This document shows positions 43,082 through 52,564 of a DNA stretch of 64,000 nt, in pieces; positions within the stretch are counted from its first letter, which is position 1; each line of letters opens with the position of its first letter. The notes under the pieces are model-generated. The model saw nothing but the letters and a program-made list of their open reading frames with translations, was not told where the DNA came from and searched no databases. Origin of the DNA: Saccharomyces mikatae IFO 1815 (taxonomy: Eukaryota > Ascomycota > Saccharomycetes > Saccharomycetales > Saccharomycetaceae); NCBI RefSeq assembly GCF_947241705.1, contig NC_079263.1, positions 310,001 to 374,000 on the forward strand. The letters are read 5' to 3'. A program made the position numbers and the translations under genes.

Positions 43082-44236
43082 CTACATTAGGTTCGAATAC
43101 ACACGATTGCTGTCTTCCAGCCAATCTGATTTTTTAGTCCAAAGTTTTTGAAAAGTAGATAAACCCGTTAAAATAGAACCACCAATCCACGCAGTGTATT
43201 TTCTTTCTGGAGGTGCTATTATCTTTATCTTTGAAGTTCCTTTAGTTAATGCTTCCAAATCATGCAACATTCGATCTCCAAATCCTTTTAGAGTTGTAGT
43301 TCCGCCACTCAGGATAACTGATGACAGTAGATTTTTTCTCAAATCCAGATCGACCTTCCAAATAGATTGCATACACATATTGGATAATCCGTCGTACCCG
43401 GAGCCGATGATTTGAGGAGAGAACAATATTTCTGGAGCACGATAACGATCATTCCCAACCTCAATGGACTTACCGTCAGGTAGTTTGAATGCGGATATTA
43501 AATCTTGAGTTCCTTGCAAATATTTATCCTCTTCCTTTTTAGCATCTTTAGCCAAATAACAAACTTTTTCTTTGATAGTACGAACAATTTCTCGTTCACT
43601 GCTAGAAAACAATGAAACTCCAGCTGATTTTCGTATTTGGAATTGTAACTGCTCTGTAATATCCCCTCCCCCGATATCCATCCTCATTATAGAGGCAGGT
43701 AATGCAAAACCATCATATATGGGGACAGAACTACAGTATCCTTCTCCGCAGTCCACCACACAACCGGTCGTTCTTCCACTAGCATACAGCGATAAAACAG
43801 CAGGGTCAGAAACATATATGGCCGAAAGATTAAAAGTCTCGAACATTACTTGAGCAATCATTTCTCTATTCTTCAAAGGATTCATGGGGGCTTCTGTAAT
43901 TAACAAAGGATGCTCTTCAATATTTTGCAACTGTAAAACTTCATTTAGCACATATGACCATATAAGTTCCATAGAGTCCCAATCTTCCACCACACCGTGC
44001 TTCATTGGATATCTTAATCTTAGTAAGCCACGCAGTTTTTGCGCTTTATTTCCAACAAATGTATCTCCTTGAAGACCTTCAAGCATAACCTTATCATACT
44101 TCGTGTGACCCACGAGAGAATATTCCAGAGCTTTTGGTCTTTCCTCACCGCTAAATCCTGCCTTAATAATTCCTGAACCATTGTCGATCACTATCGGCTG
44201 ATTGTACAAAACATCGATGTCATTTAGCTGGTTCAT
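43082..44236 (-). CDS. ARP1: Arp1, centractin of the dynactin complex
   Basis: A 384-residue actin-related protein, the same length as cerevisiae Arp1. It forms the dynactin filament that helps dynein move the spindle and nucleus. Actin signs in order: VIDNGSGIIKAGFSG (phosphate 1), YPMKHGVVEDWDSMELIW, LLITEAPMNPLKNRE, VVDCGEGYCSSVPIYDGF (phosphate 2) and SVILSGGTTTLKGFGDRM (adenosine). The start is the CAT at 44234-44236. Confidence 0.95.
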   Translation of the reverse strand: MNQLNDIDVLYNQPIVIDNGSGIIKAGFSGEERPKALEYSLVGHTKYDKVMLEGLQGDTFVGNKAQKLRGLLRLRYPMKHGVVEDWDSMELIWSYVLNEVLQLQNIEEHPLLITEAPMNPLKNREMIAQVMFETFNLSAIYVSDPAVLSLYASGRTTGCVVDCGEGYCSSVPIYDGFALPASIMRMDIGGGDITEQLQFQIRKSAGVSLFSSSEREIVRTIKEKVCYLAKDAKKEEDKYLQGTQDLISAFKLPDGKSIEVGNDRYRAPEILFSPQIIGSGYDGLSNMCMQSIWKVDLDLRKNLLSSVILSGGTTTLKGFGDRMLHDLEALTKGTSKIKIIAPPERKYTAWIGGSILTGLSTFQKLWTKKSDWLEDSNRVYSNLM

Positions 44237-46119
44237 TAGCCTAGTTTCTTTTTGAATCCGTAATGCCTAGTATAAAGCTGACATTTACCTTTTAGTTTAT
44301 GCCTCTTCGTTGATAGGCAGTTGTGCTGAGTGTATTTTTCTGCTATTGTCATCGTCATTATTATTCAATAGAGATGCTCTACCGCTCTTGACGCAGATCG
44401 CGAAAATGAGCAGCATGAAAAATAAACTTTTCCTTGAGGGATCAATACAAACAAATAAAAGAAAACTCTCACGAAAACTCTCTGCTACATAGCATGCTGT
44501 GTTCTTTAATCCTCTTCGGTGAACCTTTCTCTGTAGCTCCATATTGAGTTAATGAATATAAACATGATTATATTAAAGAAGAAAATATAATATCCTGCAA
44601 TAGCAAACTCTATAATATAGCGGATCAAATACTTATTGGGCTTACCAAGCGACGCTCTTTTTTATTTGCAGTACAGAGTTCGATATATAGTACTAAGTTA
44701 TGACTTGGCTTTTTTGAAGTTAGATGGATTGACTTTGCTAAGTCGTAATACAAACCACAAATGAAGTGAAAACAAAGTGCACCAGAAAGAGAAGTTTTTT
44801 CTTCGAATGATGAGATGCTGCCAAACCTTACAAAGTGATGGGGATATCTTCTCTAGCGAGTTTTACAAATGGTGATCCCGATCCAAAATTATGTGCATTG
44901 TCCAAATATGGAAGAGCAAAATGAGGCGCCATATTCTGGTTCTAGATATGGATCTTTTTGTATTGTAATTGTTTTGCTATTGATCTTGTTGGGATTTCTT
45001 CTTTAATTTTACAAAACTGGCTTTACAGAATCAGAACTTTAAATCTTTCACGCTGTTATATGTATTGGTCAAAAACAATGTTGATACGATCAAAAGAATA
45101 CAATTGGTTGTTCATTTACAACCACTAGCTCTTTAAATGAAGTGTATACCAAAGCCCAATGATACATATCGTCGTCCATCATCGCTTTACTGATACCTAT
45201 ATATCCGTCATCAACGCGATATACACGCATTCTAAAGTGCTTTCGAATATATGAAATTATCACATAAATGTTCTCGATGTTCTATCATCCTGCCTTCATT
45301 ATAGAGAGCTTTAAATATATTACTGGACCACTTAATCAAGCAAGCATTTAGTCGACACTTACCCTTCGAAAGCAATCACTGTATTATATTCAATTTTATC
45401 TAAAGGAAGGGTAGATAGGTTTCATTGTCGCCATCGCGCAGCATTATTTTTTTGTTATAATAAATGATTCCTGCGCCATTAAGATCCTTGATTAGTATTA
45501 CTTGACTGAAACTAAGGAGTGATTCGTAAAGTGATAAACGATATCTGTATCCACTGGATTCCTTAGAGTTGGGAGGAAGATGTTGTTGAATGCAATATGA
45601 TGCGAACGTCTAAAAAAAGCGGTAGAATATCGTAATTTACAAGGATCAGTCAACAGAAAGGAACGGTCAAGAAAAATACTATTTGGTCTTATAATCCGTT
45701 TTGAGGGCCTACTTTTATTTTACTTTTTGCTGGTAGCAATAGTACCTATTGTATTGGGACTATAATAGCAAAAAAGTACAAAGATCTTCAAGATATATAA
45801 ATATATATGCCAAAAATGTCAATCTGAATATTCTGACATTTCAGTACAATTTTTGAAGACTACAATTTTTACTCGATTCGAGGAAAGGCAAATTTTACTT
45901 ATCACTTTCTTTGTAAGTTCTGGTTTTGCAACCATGAACGATACAGAAAGATAATGTTCAAAAGAAACTCGAGGAGTGAAGAAGAACGCAATCTGTAATG
46001 TAAAAAATGAAATAAAAAGATGGAAACTCTCCTACAAATGACGTCCAAAAAGAATGCAAATCTCCTTACTTATGCTAATAAAAAAAAATCCACAAAAGCG
46101 AGTAGTACCGCATCACAGA
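44237..46119. other. ARP1-YHR131C intergenic region (1.9 kb)
   Basis: The longest stretch without a firm gene. It holds the ARP1 promoter and the YHR131C 3' end. A 45-codon ATG-started frame with a hydrophobic tail lies at 44869-45006 and is listed apart. In S. cerevisiae a dubious frame (YHR130C) lies near the left end; the corresponding 81-codon frame here (44297-44542) has no features of a protein. No LTR, tRNA or snoRNA seen. Confidence 0.55.
44869..45006 (+). CDS. Possible 45-residue membrane micropeptide
   Basis: A short ATG-started frame. The first 13 residues are followed by a second Met, then a hydrophilic stretch (MEEQNEAPYSGSRYGS), then 16 hydrophobic residues (FCIVIVLLLILLGFLL) that run to the stop. 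This is the layout of a tail-anchored protein with an acidic to neutral head. The second Met gives 32 residues. I recognise no family. Chance frames of this size are common in AT-rich spacers, so the evidence is the shape only; conservation and ribosome footprints would decide. Confidence 0.2.
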   Translation: MVIPIQNYVHCPNMEEQNEAPYSGSRYGSFCIVIVLLLILLGFLL

Positions 46120-48669
46120 TTATGCAATATTCTCATCATCGTCATCATCATCATCATCATCATCATCATCGTCATCATCATCATCGTCATCATCATCATC
46201 GTCATCATCGTCGTCGTCGTCGTCATCCTCACCATCCTCATCTTCGACATCATCGCCCTCGCCATCGTTCTCATCATGGTCTTCATTATCTTTTGCTATT
46301 CCGGCAATTTCATTCTTATTGATATAATTAAGCTCTATGAGCGCTGTGGGTCCTACAATAAAGCCTTTCAAAAAATGGTTTTTCACCTTTCGCAAACTCT
46401 GATTGTTATTAAATTGCAATTTGTTACTTGTTTCAAACGCTGGTCCAGAAACAGGGATATAAATAATCTTACCTAAACAGTCGTTGCTGTCTAGAAATGG
46501 TTTGATACACTTTATGGAATCTCTCAAATAACGCCTTCTTGAAACTACTTTAATAGCTGGTTTCCATTTAACGTCACCTGTGCCATAAGGAATATTTGAG
46601 AAACAACTTAGAGTAGATGATGCACGTCTTCTATTCCTTACCCGTTGCTCTATTAAGCTTGAAAAATCACCTTCGCTGCCATAAACATAACCACTATTAC
46701 TATCACCAGTATCATTGTCAGTGGTATCATCAGTGTCCCCATCACTTTCGTCCTCATCGGTCTCTGTGACACTTTCATCACCATTCACCTGAGAATTATT
46801 ATCTACGAGAGACAATGACAAACTACTTTGGCATAAATCCGTATTGGATTCCTCATTAGGAACTAAATCTGACATATATATAAAAGAACCTCGAGAGTTA
46901 GCTCTAATCGAAACCTCATCCTTTTTATTGGCTACCAAATTCGACACTACACTCTGTAATTCATCTTTCATAACGGCATTTTGTGACCGAAGCATGATCT
47001 CGCAGCCATCGACAGACAATTGCTCATTAGTGGACAAAGAATTAGAAAACCCAGGCATGGAGGGAACCGACTCACCTATAGTATCATTTGGAAACTTGAT
47101 AGGAACAACCTCCTCGCTGATGGCACGTCTCAATAGTTGTCTTTGAGGCATAGAAATAGCTCTATTTCTGTACGGTGGGTGTTCCACTTTACTAGAAGTA
47201 CTTATTGGAACACCACTTAATTCATACTTATGTTGTTCTTCTTCTTCCGTTTCAATAACACTGTTTAAGTTACTTGAGTTTGATCTGAGTCTGTGGAGCT
47301 TTTCTGTTTGCGAAGAACTTTTGGGCCTGAAAAAGTTCTTGATTTTGAACTTCAAACTTCTAGATGCAATTGAACGAGCAGCTGAACATCCAGATGAAGA
47401 TCCCGCTGAGCCGAGAGTATTGTTATCAACGACTTCTCCAGGTGTGGCTGAGGGTACTAATGCGTCTGTAGAGGCGTGCGACAAGCCGGAACAGTAACGA
47501 TCTAGCAAACCAGTCGTGAAGGTATTCGAGCGTCCCCTGATATTGGAATTATTATTAATATTAGACCTTGTATTATACCTTTGAATTAATTCCGGCCTGG
47601 TGTTGGAACGAATGAATCTTTGTGAGAACGATCCCATTGAGCTTTCACTTATATGTGTGTTTCTTCTTCTTCTTCTTCTTCTTCTTCTTCTTCTCCTTCT
47701 CCTCCTCCTGGGGACAATTCGATAGTCCGGATATTCCCTAACTTCTAAGTCTAATGATACCGATATGCCGACCGATAGGTACATAGACCACTCAATCATA
47801 TCATCTATATGAGAGAATTTCAATAAAAACTGCTCACTTTCACAAGACATTCTTAATACAAAACTTTTCTTGGTATAATCAGTTGGTATACCAAATCTTG
47901 CATTTTGTAAGGTGAAAGATTTATAAAGAGCCTCATTAGTTAAATATCGGGATCGGTCACGTTTAACTCTGTAAGAGATCCGTTCTTGATCTGATTTTTT
48001 AAACTCTGACGCAGATCTCGTCGGCAAACTAAATAAGCGATGGTGCAAATGTTGTGATTGATCATTGGGATGGACCAAATCACTATGAATCCTATCTTCT
48101 TTTTCAGATTTTGTTTCTCCACTCGAATAGTTTCTGATATGCTTTGTCAAAGATTCATCAATGTGGTAAAAGTTCAGTTGGGTCGAATTAATCTCAATGA
48201 TAAGATTTCTCCAGCTCCTGTTATTAGAAACTTCATAAGGAGAAAGCCTTTCCAATTTTAAGGAGACCAAAGATAATTCGTATACGGCGGGTGCATATGA
48301 AGGAGGTAATGAAGACTTGAGGCACGGTGCCGTATCTCCAAATGTTGGGAAGCGAACCTCTTTGTTGGGATTTACTAGGTCATAGCTTGGCGGATAGGCA
48401 GGAAGAGGATCGATATGTTCGTAAAGATCTTGCTCAAGGAAGAGAGCAGAATGGAAAGAAGGTGAAGTAGCTTCTTTAATGATGTTTATCTGACCGGAAA
48501 CGCCTTCCCGAGGAAACTGGCGTAGGGTATCCAAACATACGGAGCTGCTGTTATTGCTTGAAGTAATGAGGACCTCGTCCATCGAGCATGTTGATGAGGA
48601 CGAGGGTGATTTTAACCTTTCGATCCTATTAGTCGCTATAGATAATTTGCCCTCTATTGGCGGAGCCAT
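46120..48669 (-). CDS. YHR131C: PH-domain protein with PY motifs, ortholog of YHR131C
   Basis: An 849-residue cytosolic protein of unknown function, paralog of YNL144C as I recall. A PH-like domain lies at about 150-310 (ELSLVSLKLERLSPYEVSN to SHIDDMIEWSMYLSVG). Just before it are two PPSY motifs (YPPSYDL, LPPSYAP), the binding sites of Rsp5 WW domains. Right after the PH domain comes a run of 16 Arg, encoded by AGA/AGG. The middle is Ser-rich and probably disordered. The C-terminus is extremely acidic and ends in 31 consecutive Asp before ENIA. Opposite charge runs at two places in one protein are unusual. In S. cerevisiae the length is about 840-850. Confidence 0.9.
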   Translation of the reverse strand: MAPPIEGKLSIATNRIERLKSPSSSSTCSMDEVLITSSNNSSSVCLDTLRQFPREGVSGQINIIKEATSPSFHSALFLEQDLYEHIDPLPAYPPSYDLVNPNKEVRFPTFGDTAPCLKSSLPPSYAPAVYELSLVSLKLERLSPYEVSNNRSWRNLIIEINSTQLNFYHIDESLTKHIRNYSSGETKSEKEDRIHSDLVHPNDQSQHLHHRLFSLPTRSASEFKKSDQERISYRVKRDRSRYLTNEALYKSFTLQNARFGIPTDYTKKSFVLRMSCESEQFLLKFSHIDDMIEWSMYLSVGISVSLDLEVREYPDYRIVPRRRRRRRRRRRRRRRRNTHISESSMGSFSQRFIRSNTRPELIQRYNTRSNINNNSNIRGRSNTFTTGLLDRYCSGLSHASTDALVPSATPGEVVDNNTLGSAGSSSGCSAARSIASRSLKFKIKNFFRPKSSSQTEKLHRLRSNSSNLNSVIETEEEEQHKYELSGVPISTSSKVEHPPYRNRAISMPQRQLLRRAISEEVVPIKFPNDTIGESVPSMPGFSNSLSTNEQLSVDGCEIMLRSQNAVMKDELQSVVSNLVANKKDEVSIRANSRGSFIYMSDLVPNEESNTDLCQSSLSLSLVDNNSQVNGDESVTETDEDESDGDTDDTTDNDTGDSNSGYVYGSEGDFSSLIEQRVRNRRRASSTLSCFSNIPYGTGDVKWKPAIKVVSRRRYLRDSIKCIKPFLDSNDCLGKIIYIPVSGPAFETSNKLQFNNNQSLRKVKNHFLKGFIVGPTALIELNYINKNEIAGIAKDNEDHDENDGEGDDVEDEDGEDDDDDDDDDDDDDDDDDDDDDDDDDDDDDDDENIA
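46135..46227 (-). repeat. GAT/GAC repeat encoding 31 Asp
   Basis: A 93-base trinucleotide repeat (ATC/GTC on the plus strand) in frame near the C-terminus of the YHR131C ortholog. It mixes GAT and GAC codons, which suggests an older, partly stabilised expansion. Confidence 0.95.
47662..47709 (-). repeat. AGA/AGG repeat encoding 16 Arg
   Basis: A 48-base purine-only repeat on the coding strand. Eleven of its codons form an uninterrupted AGA run. It sits next to the PH domain. Confidence 0.95.
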
Positions 48670-49259
48670 CCTTCACAAACTAACGCCCTGTACGCACGAT
48701 GTTGAATCAAAAATATGTTATGGTTTTAAAGGATAGCGACTTCCTCTGATCAAATCAGCGGTATTGTAATCTTTTCCGTTGACCCTATTATAAAGCGTTT
48801 CTCTTTTTTTTTACTGAAGACAATTAAATGGACCTCACTGAAGCCTAATAGATATCACTAAACCAAAAAAAAGAAGATGCACGACTAAGGTTTACAATGT
48901 CGATAGCTTGAGTAGTAATAAAGTCCACGCTGACCTGACTACAGCAGCTACTTTTATATACTCTTCGATCAATTATGAACAATCTTAAGATAACTCCGTC
49001 AACGATGATGTGAAAATGCCGATCCTCTAGAACAATTAATCTTTAAAACGAAGATTAACTGAAAAAAAATTCTGTTAGAATACTGAGATAATACCAGATT
49101 ATTCTACCTTATGAGTTTTGGTCGTGTTTGATAGGAGCAGATGAACTAAGTTAACTTCAATATTTGGAGGATAAAAAAAAATTAAAAGGGCACTTGTTTC
49201 TTTCAGATTTTTATATAGGATATTATTAACTTGCAATATATAGAGTGTTGTAGTATCCG
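48670..49259. other. YHR131C promoter and ECM14 3' flank
   Basis: About 590 bases between tandem minus-strand genes. Poly-T at 48806-48816 and poly-A at 49171-49178. No gene or strong motif seen. Confidence 0.5.
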
Positions 49260-50555
49260 CTATATTTCTGGATCTAGCAGAAAGTCACAAAAGTACTTTA
49301 AAGCTGCATAAGTTTCTTTCCCAACCGGCTTTATGTTTTCTGGAGGCAATAAGAATCCATGGTTTCCTGTATCTCTCAATTTCAATTGAAAAGCCCAATG
49401 TGCTCTGTGATGATACATGAAGTCCAAGGCAGACCCAGCACCAAGACCAGGGAAGATATCAGAACCGCGGTCTTTGCATGCCGAAATTACGTCGTAGTTT
49501 CTGCCTGATTTTGAACGTATAGCCTTGGACAAGCCATACGACAATTCCAACAAGTTTTCCAAATCTCTGGGCAAGGCATCGCATGAATACGCGTAGGGGT
49601 ATAGAATCTCCTGGGAATACGAATGCATGTCAATATAACCATAAATTTTGTAATCACCTTTAGTCTCGTTGATATATCTGTTCCAAGCAAAAGCTTCCCA
49701 GGCTTCGAAGGGTGTTTCCCCACTATATTCTTCGCTACATGCATGTGTGTGTGCCTTTTCCCATTGAAAACCAAAAGAATGATCAATGTCAATCCCGAAA
49801 CATTGCGGAACATGTGTTCTTTGACGATTTTTACGCCACAATCTGTCATTAGACCAGGTGTATGCGTATCCATCTGGATTGAAAACTGGTATAATCAAGA
49901 AATCCAAATCATTCAAATACTTAGTTTCTTTTTTGAACGAACCATATCGATTCAACAACTGGTGAAGCGTCCAACAGACGGTGCTGACACTGATCCACTC
50001 TCTGGCATGTATTCCACCCGTAATAACAATAGTTTTCTTTTCTGGGTTAGATTCTGGCTTGTTTCCGGATATATGCAGAGCTTTTAGCTCTCTGCCTTCA
50101 AATGTCTTCCCCAAATGTTCCACTTTAACCAAATTGGGGAAGCTTTTTTCCAGAAGATCCAGCCACATGTAAATGGTATCCAGATCTCTATATTCATTAA
50201 AGAAAAAATCATAGTCATCTTCAAAAACTACCTGATCACGCGTCATCATATGTTCAGTGGGTAATGTATCTTGTACTAATTGGTTAATATCCTCTATAAT
50301 GACCTGTCCATCATTCACCTTCTCACCAATTTCCTTGGGCAATTTAATATCAATAAACTTATGGCTTCTCGTCCAAACATCGTAATCATCTGTTAAAGGC
50401 CCGATTACATCCTTCACAAGCGCAGAGTAGTTTCCTGAATCAAACCTATAAACAGCATATCCACTGTAGTCCTCCTGAAGTCCCTGAACAGCTCTACCAC
50501 CAACAACTATGAACACAAAAAAAAGGCAACACCACAACGAATCCATGTGTAACAT
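49260..50555 (-). CDS. ECM14: Ecm14, M14 carboxypeptidase-like pseudoenzyme
   Basis: A 431-residue secreted protein of the M14A family. The start is the CAT at 50553-50555 (MLHMDSLW), aligned with cerevisiae (430). A signal peptide covers about 1-25, a propeptide about 25-110, and the peptidase-like domain the rest. The zinc ligands are kept: HAREW (His, Glu) and DMHSYSQ (His). The general base that carboxypeptidases have as Glu270, in FELRD, is Lys392 here (FQLKLRD), so cleavage is not expected; the cerevisiae protein has the same change and is reported as an inactive pseudoenzyme. A role in cell wall is suggested by mutants. Confidence 0.94.
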   Translation of the reverse strand: MLHMDSLWCCLFFVFIVVGGRAVQGLQEDYSGYAVYRFDSGNYSALVKDVIGPLTDDYDVWTRSHKFIDIKLPKEIGEKVNDGQVIIEDINQLVQDTLPTEHMMTRDQVVFEDDYDFFFNEYRDLDTIYMWLDLLEKSFPNLVKVEHLGKTFEGRELKALHISGNKPESNPEKKTIVITGGIHAREWISVSTVCWTLHQLLNRYGSFKKETKYLNDLDFLIIPVFNPDGYAYTWSNDRLWRKNRQRTHVPQCFGIDIDHSFGFQWEKAHTHACSEEYSGETPFEAWEAFAWNRYINETKGDYKIYGYIDMHSYSQEILYPYAYSCDALPRDLENLLELSYGLSKAIRSKSGRNYDVISACKDRGSDIFPGLGAGSALDFMYHHRAHWAFQLKLRDTGNHGFLLPPENIKPVGKETYAALKYFCDFLLDPEI

Positions 50556-50812
50556 TATATAGCTTAACACTCTATTTATTTGTATTGTATCAGCTTGATC
50601 CCTTCTACCTTTGTAAACATTTTATCCTTCCCTCCATCATAGTAAACCCATTTTCCTACCTTTCGTGAAATCCGGATGTCAGCAGAAGGAACATAGAACG
50701 AGACAAAAGATCTTTCAGAATTACAAGTTATCATGAGAAAACATTGAAGCTAAAGTAGAACACGCGTTCTAAAAAATACGTATTGAGAAAGTGTTTAACA
50801 AGTGCAATAATC

Positions 50813-51208
50813 ATGTCGGAGGATCTTTCACCCACAAGCAGCAGAGTCGACTTGAGCAATCCTCATGGGTTTACAAAAGAAGGAGTGGATTTATCGAAGT
50901 TGTCACCACAAGAACTGAAATTGTATAAAATGTATGGAAAGCTTCCATCTAAAAAAGATTTATTGAGACACAAGATGCAAGATCGTCAATACTTTGACAG
51001 TGGTGATTATGCATTGAAGAAGGCTGGGGTCATTAAGTCAGATGATGTTATCGTGAATAATTCCAGCAACAATCTACCAGTCACCAATCCGAGCGGTTTA
51101 AGAGAGTCTATCATTAGAAGACGTATGAGCAGTAGTAGTGGTGGTGGCTCCATTTCGAGACAAGGAAGCATCTCAAGTGGACCTCCACCAAGGTCTCCAA
51201 ATAAATAA
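50813..51208 (+). CDS. IGO2: Igo2, endosulfine-family PP2A inhibitor
   Basis: A 131-residue ENSA/ARPP19 protein starting at the ATG at 50813 (MSEDLSPTSS), the cerevisiae length. Phosphorylated by Rim15 on the serine of the FDSGDY motif (residues about 62-67), it inhibits PP2A-Cdc55 and helps cells enter quiescence. The core SPQELKLYKMYGKLPSKKDLL and the motif are intact. The C-terminus is Ser/Gly/Pro-rich (SSSGGGS, GPPPRSPNK). Paralog: Igo1. Confidence 0.95.
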   Translation: MSEDLSPTSSRVDLSNPHGFTKEGVDLSKLSPQELKLYKMYGKLPSKKDLLRHKMQDRQYFDSGDYALKKAGVIKSDDVIVNNSSNNLPVTNPSGLRESIIRRRMSSSSGGGSISRQGSISSGPPPRSPNK

Positions 51209-51315
51209 ATAATGAGGATATGATGTTCTGTGATACCACCTTTTTTTCTTTTCTTTATCGTCACCAACTTCGGCTGAGCCCTTGCATTTTCAATATTCAG
51301 TTATCAATAGCACAC

Positions 51316-51351
51316 ATATGTATGTATATGTATATGTATGTATGTATGTAG
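51316..51351 (+). repeat. TATG/TA microsatellite
   Basis: A 36-base stretch of TATG units broken by TA steps, between the convergent genes IGO2 and NSG1. It is likely to vary in length among strains and may overlap 3'-end signals (TATATA efficiency elements). Confidence 0.85.
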
Positions 51352-51494
51352 TAGACCTTGTGTCACTCATATGTTTTGTTACTTTTGTTTTTAGATTTGT
51401 TCACATTCTTAGTAAAATAAGATTACTGAAGTTTAAATATCCGCTAAGATTTAAATATGGATAATAAACGCCATAACATCTCTGCGAGCCATAC

Positions 51495-52370
51495 CTAATT
51501 TAATAAATATCTGCCCAATTTGCTGAACATCAATAAAGCAAAAAAATAGAAATCTATAAAATACAACGTTTGTGACAACTGCGGGAAATGTTGTGCGCAA
51601 GTGAATGCACTAATTAAACCAATCACTAGACCTGAAAACAAGACGGTCAAAGTGCCATCAAAGAACAACCAGAGAACAATATTTAATAAGCTCCATGCTC
51701 CAGATGCCTGCAAGGAAGAAGACCACTCAATTTTTCTTATACCAAATATTATACCCAAAAGAGTATTGGCACATCTTATGAATGATCCCAACGTATTCTT
51801 ATAAGCTGATGACCTGGTTTTGGGCTGGCGCTGGCGACGTGTCAAATAGTCAACTAATGGTACTATTGATCCAAAAATAACACCTTCGGTGCCAAAAACA
51901 GCCCAATCAGGAACCATGTCAGGTTCCGCGACGATTCTGTTCTTAATTATTATACCATATTTTAGAAAAGATACAATATCCCCCTTTGCCAATTGATCAT
52001 TATCGAACAAGCACTCTGATATCATGGGGAAAAGTATTCCTGTTATGAACAGAATAAAAAACGCTGCAATAAAATTGATTATTTTCGCATACAACGACCT
52101 TTCGTGTTTCACAGCATCAGAGGACGGGACCATTTCCAATTGAGAAGCATTAAGCAAAAGAGACTTATCATAAACATTCCCTTCATTTTTAGTGATATCT
52201 TCATCATAGAAAGAAAACAACGCGGGTTTGGTTAGTGTATTAATAGCTATGAAACTTGCGCTACCCAACTTATTTCCCAAAGGTGGCAATGGTGTCTCTT
52301 TCTTAACATTGGTGGCGGAATTAGCAGTACCTCCAGTATGTAATTGGTTTTTACTCTTTTTCCTACCCAT
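51495..52370 (-). CDS. NSG1: Nsg1, INSIG homolog stabilising HMG-CoA reductase
   Basis: A 291-residue ER membrane protein starting at the CAT at 52368-52370, matching the cerevisiae length. Nsg1 binds Hmg2 and protects it from ERAD in a sterol-dependent way. The N-terminal 100 residues are polar. Membrane segments follow, including [32 protein letters not shown], a long hydrophobic pair around [31 protein letters not shown] and [15 protein letters not shown]. The INSIG-like loop region WAVFGTEGV and [16 protein letters not shown] is conserved. Confidence 0.94.
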   Translation of the reverse strand: MGRKKSKNQLHTGGTANSATNVKKETPLPPLGNKLGSASFIAINTLTKPALFSFYDEDITKNEGNVYDKSLLLNASQLEMVPSSDAVKHERSLYAKIINFIAAFFILFITGILFPMISECLFDNDQLAKGDIVSFLKYGIIIKNRIVAEPDMVPDWAVFGTEGVIFGSIVPLVDYLTRRQRQPKTRSSAYKNTLGSFIRCANTLLGIIFGIRKIEWSSSLQASGAWSLLNIVLWLFFDGTLTVLFSGLVIGLISAFTCAQHFPQLSQTLYFIDFYFFALLMFSKLGRYLLN

Positions 52371-52564
52371 TAATAAGCTTCTATGTTTATCTCTTTCTCT
52401 CACTTTATTATAATACTAAATGGTGTACTTGGTGAATAAAATTTGACACCTTTTCTTTTGCGCTGTGTTTTGTAGCAGCGGACGTCTTAGAAAATATTTC
52501 AAAAAAATAGAAGAGTTAATTAGGATAGAAGAAATGAAGAAGTCAACAGGGAAGATATCATGAT

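Noticed and set aside
44297-44542. 81-codon minus-strand frame next to ARP1, near the place of dubious YHR130C
   Set aside because: It has no features of a protein and no recognisable family. The matching cerevisiae frame is itself classed as dubious as I recall.
46020-46476. Histidine- or isoleucine-rich plus-strand frames
   Set aside because: They are the other-strand reading of the aspartate repeat of the YHR131C ortholog.
50556-50570. Five-codon extension of ECM14
   Set aside because: The downstream ATG at 50555 matches the known signal peptide start.
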